DNA of 9,487 bases from positions 1-9,487 of the forward strand of contig JAUPVD010000389.1 of the NCBI GenBank assembly GCA_030917225.1, read 5' to 3'. This document shows positions 8,049 to 9,487 of the stretch, piece by piece. The translations under genes were made by a program, and so were the position numbers. Below the pieces are notes generated by a model that did no database searches, had not been told where the DNA came from, and saw only the letters and a program-made list of their open reading frames with translations. How positions within the stretch are numbered: the first letter of the stretch is position 1; every line of letters begins with the position of its first letter. The stretch comes from Pseudomonadota bacterium (lineage in GTDB: Bacteria; Pseudomonadota; Gammaproteobacteria; Burkholderiales; Rhodocyclaceae).

Positions 8049-9487
8049 ATGTCACCCACCATGGATGAATTGCCAAAGCTGCGGGTCCTCACTGTCGATG
8101 ACAACCGGACCAATCTTCAGATCCTTCAGGTCTTCCTCAAGAAATTGGGGCACGAGGCAATCCCCGCTGAGAACGGTGAGGTCGCCGTCGCCAAATATCA
8201 CGAGCACAAGCCTGACCTGATCCTGATGGACATCATGATGCCGGTGATGGACGGACTGGAAGCAACCCGGCAGATTCGCGCTCAGCCATCCGAGCGCTGG
8301 GTACCGATCATTTTTCTCTCCGCGCTGGATCGCGACGAGAATCTCGTCGGCGGACTTGAGGCGGGTGGCGACGACTACCTTTCCAAGCCAATCAATTTTG
8401 TCGTGCTCGAAGCCAAGATGCGCTCAATGCAGCGCACGCTTATGTTGCAGCAAAGCGTTGGCGAGTCCTTGCAACGCTTGCGCACAATTTCAGACAACGT
8501 GCTTGACGCGATCATCACCATCGATACCGACGCGACCATTCTTTCCTGTAACCGCGCTGTCGAGGTCTTGTTCGGCTGGACACCGGACGAACTGGTTGGG
8601 CAGAACGTCAAGGTGCTATGCCCGGAGCCGTATCGGACCGAGCACGACAGTTACGTGCGCGAGTACGTGACAGGTGGTCCGCCGCGAATTATCGGGACGA
8701 CGCGTGAGGTACCGGCACAGCGTCGAGATGGCAGCACTTTCCCTGCAGAATTGGGCGTCAGCGAGGTTCGCCTTGAGCGCAAGCGCATGTTTATCGGCGT
8801 CCTTCGGGATATCTCCGAGCGCAAGCGTGCCGAAAATCAACTGAAGGAAAACGCGGACAAGCTGCAGCACTATTACGAATCTTCAGAGGCGGAGAGCCAC
8901 CTTGCGCACACGCTCATCGAACGTCAGCTGATGCGACCGGAACTCGACGATCCACTGGTCCAATACTGGCTAACGCCGGCGCAGAATTTCAGTGGCGACG
9001 TGCTGGCCGCGACGCGATCGGCGAGTGGACGCCTCTATGCGCTGCTCGCCGACGCTACCGGCCACGGCCTGACGGCCGCGATCAGTACCGTACCGGTACT
9101 GACCCTTTTCTATCGCATGGCGCCGGAAGACACGCCGTTGGCTACGATGATCGCCGAGATCAACCAACAGTTGCGCGAGTCGATGCCTGTCGGTCGTTTT
9201 GTCGGGGCAACAATGGTCTGCCTCGACACTGCCAAGCGTGAAGGGGAAATCTGGATCGGCGGTATGCCCAATGTCGTCTTGCTGGACAATAGCGGCAGCA
9301 TTCTTCGGGAATTTGCTTCGCAGGACCTTCCGTTGGGAATTGTAGACAGCAAGGAAATCAATATCGCGCCGGCGACATTTTCCTGGCAGGAATTCAGCCA
9401 ACTCATGCTCTGCTCGGATGGTGTTCTTGAAGCCGAAAATCAGGCTGGCGAGCAATTCGGGCAGCAACGCCTGCTGGCGGCGATTGC
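8049..9487 (+). CDS. Response regulator: receiver, PAS and SpoIIE/RsbU-type PP2C phosphatase (3' end outside the window)
   Basis: The first 479 codons of an open frame that reaches the window edge without a stop. Residues about 11-128 form a receiver with D17/D18, phosphoacceptor D61 (LILMDIMMP), S91 and K113 (LSKP). Residues about 145-260 form a PAS domain ending in RDISERKRAE, followed by a coiled coil to about 290. From about 300 comes a PPM/PP2C serine phosphatase domain of the SpoIIE/RsbU type: metal-binding aspartates D317 (FSGD), D335 (ADATGHGLTAA) and D457 (LCSDGVLEAEN). Only the domain's end is missing. Such enzymes dephosphorylate STAS anti-sigma antagonists, opposing the kinase type encoded just upstream. 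The ATG directly follows the preceding stop (TAAATG) without a strong ribosome binding site, suggesting translational coupling; an in-frame ATG at 8061 is a second candidate start. The absence of a transmembrane segment places it in the cytoplasm. Confidence 0.9.
   Translation, partial: MSPTMDELPKLRVLTVDDNRTNLQILQVFLKKLGHEAIPAENGEVAVAKYHEHKPDLILMDIMMPVMDGLEATRQIRAQPSERWVPIIFLSALDRDENLVGGLEAGGDDYLSKPINFVVLEAKMRSMQRTLMLQQSVGESLQRLRTISDNVLDAIITIDTDATILSCNRAVEVLFGWTPDELVGQNVKVLCPEPYRTEHDSYVREYVTGGPPRIIGTTREVPAQRRDGSTFPAELGVSEVRLERKRMFIGVLRDISERKRAENQLKENADKLQHYYESSEAESHLAHTLIERQLMRPELDDPLVQYWLTPAQNFSGDVLAATRSASGRLYALLADATGHGLTAAISTVPVLTLFYRMAPEDTPLATMIAEINQQLRESMPVGRFVGATMVCLDTAKREGEIWIGGMPNVVLLDNSGSILREFASQDLPLGIVDSKEINIAPATFSWQEFSQLMLCSDGVLEAENQAGEQFGQQRLLAAI

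Noticed and set aside
1..9487. RNA genes, CRISPR arrays, insertion sequences or strong terminators
   Set aside because: No repeat arrays, transposase frames, tRNA-like folds or GC-hairpin plus T-run terminators were recognised by eye. Non-coding space is limited to the short gaps between genes.

Overview
The window reads as bacterial chromosome from a GC-rich Gram-negative proteobacterium. The FadE, PsrA-like and Atm1-type proteins and the codon use suggest a betaproteobacterium, perhaps Rhodocyclales. That placement is inference from protein resemblance, not a database result. Genes are densely packed, and no mobile element, CRISPR array, rRNA or tRNA was seen.

Left part (1-1707, minus strand): a lipid-catabolism unit. 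A TetR-family regulator resembling PsrA (920-1636) is followed 21 nt later by the 5' part of fadE, the membrane-associated acyl-CoA dehydrogenase of beta-oxidation, which runs off the left edge. A well-formed sigma-70-type promoter (TTGCGT-N17-TATGAT) lies upstream of the regulator. An 18-bp near-perfect palindrome of the AAAC-N4-GTTT type sits over its -10/+1 region. The simplest reading is an autorepressed regulator-fadE operon induced by fatty acids.

Middle (1806-3608, plus strand): a complete half-size ABC exporter of the Atm1/ABCB7/HMT1 class, transcribed divergently from the regulator.

Right part (3657-9487, plus strand): a signalling operon of three genes joined without spacer bases (stop codon followed directly by ATG, twice). 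It encodes (i) a membrane CHASE-4xPAS histidine kinase without a receiver domain, (ii) a receiver domain fused to an RsbW/SpoIIAB-like serine-kinase-type ATPase, and (iii) a receiver-PAS-SpoIIE/RsbU-type PP2C phosphatase, cut by the right edge. Together they look like a phosphorelay-controlled partner-switching module. The kinase would phosphorylate both receivers, setting the balance between a protein serine kinase and a serine phosphatase acting on a STAS-domain antagonist. No STAS protein is visible; it may lie just past the right edge. This split arrangement of domains known as one fused protein in HsbR/CrsR-type regulators is the most interesting feature of the window.
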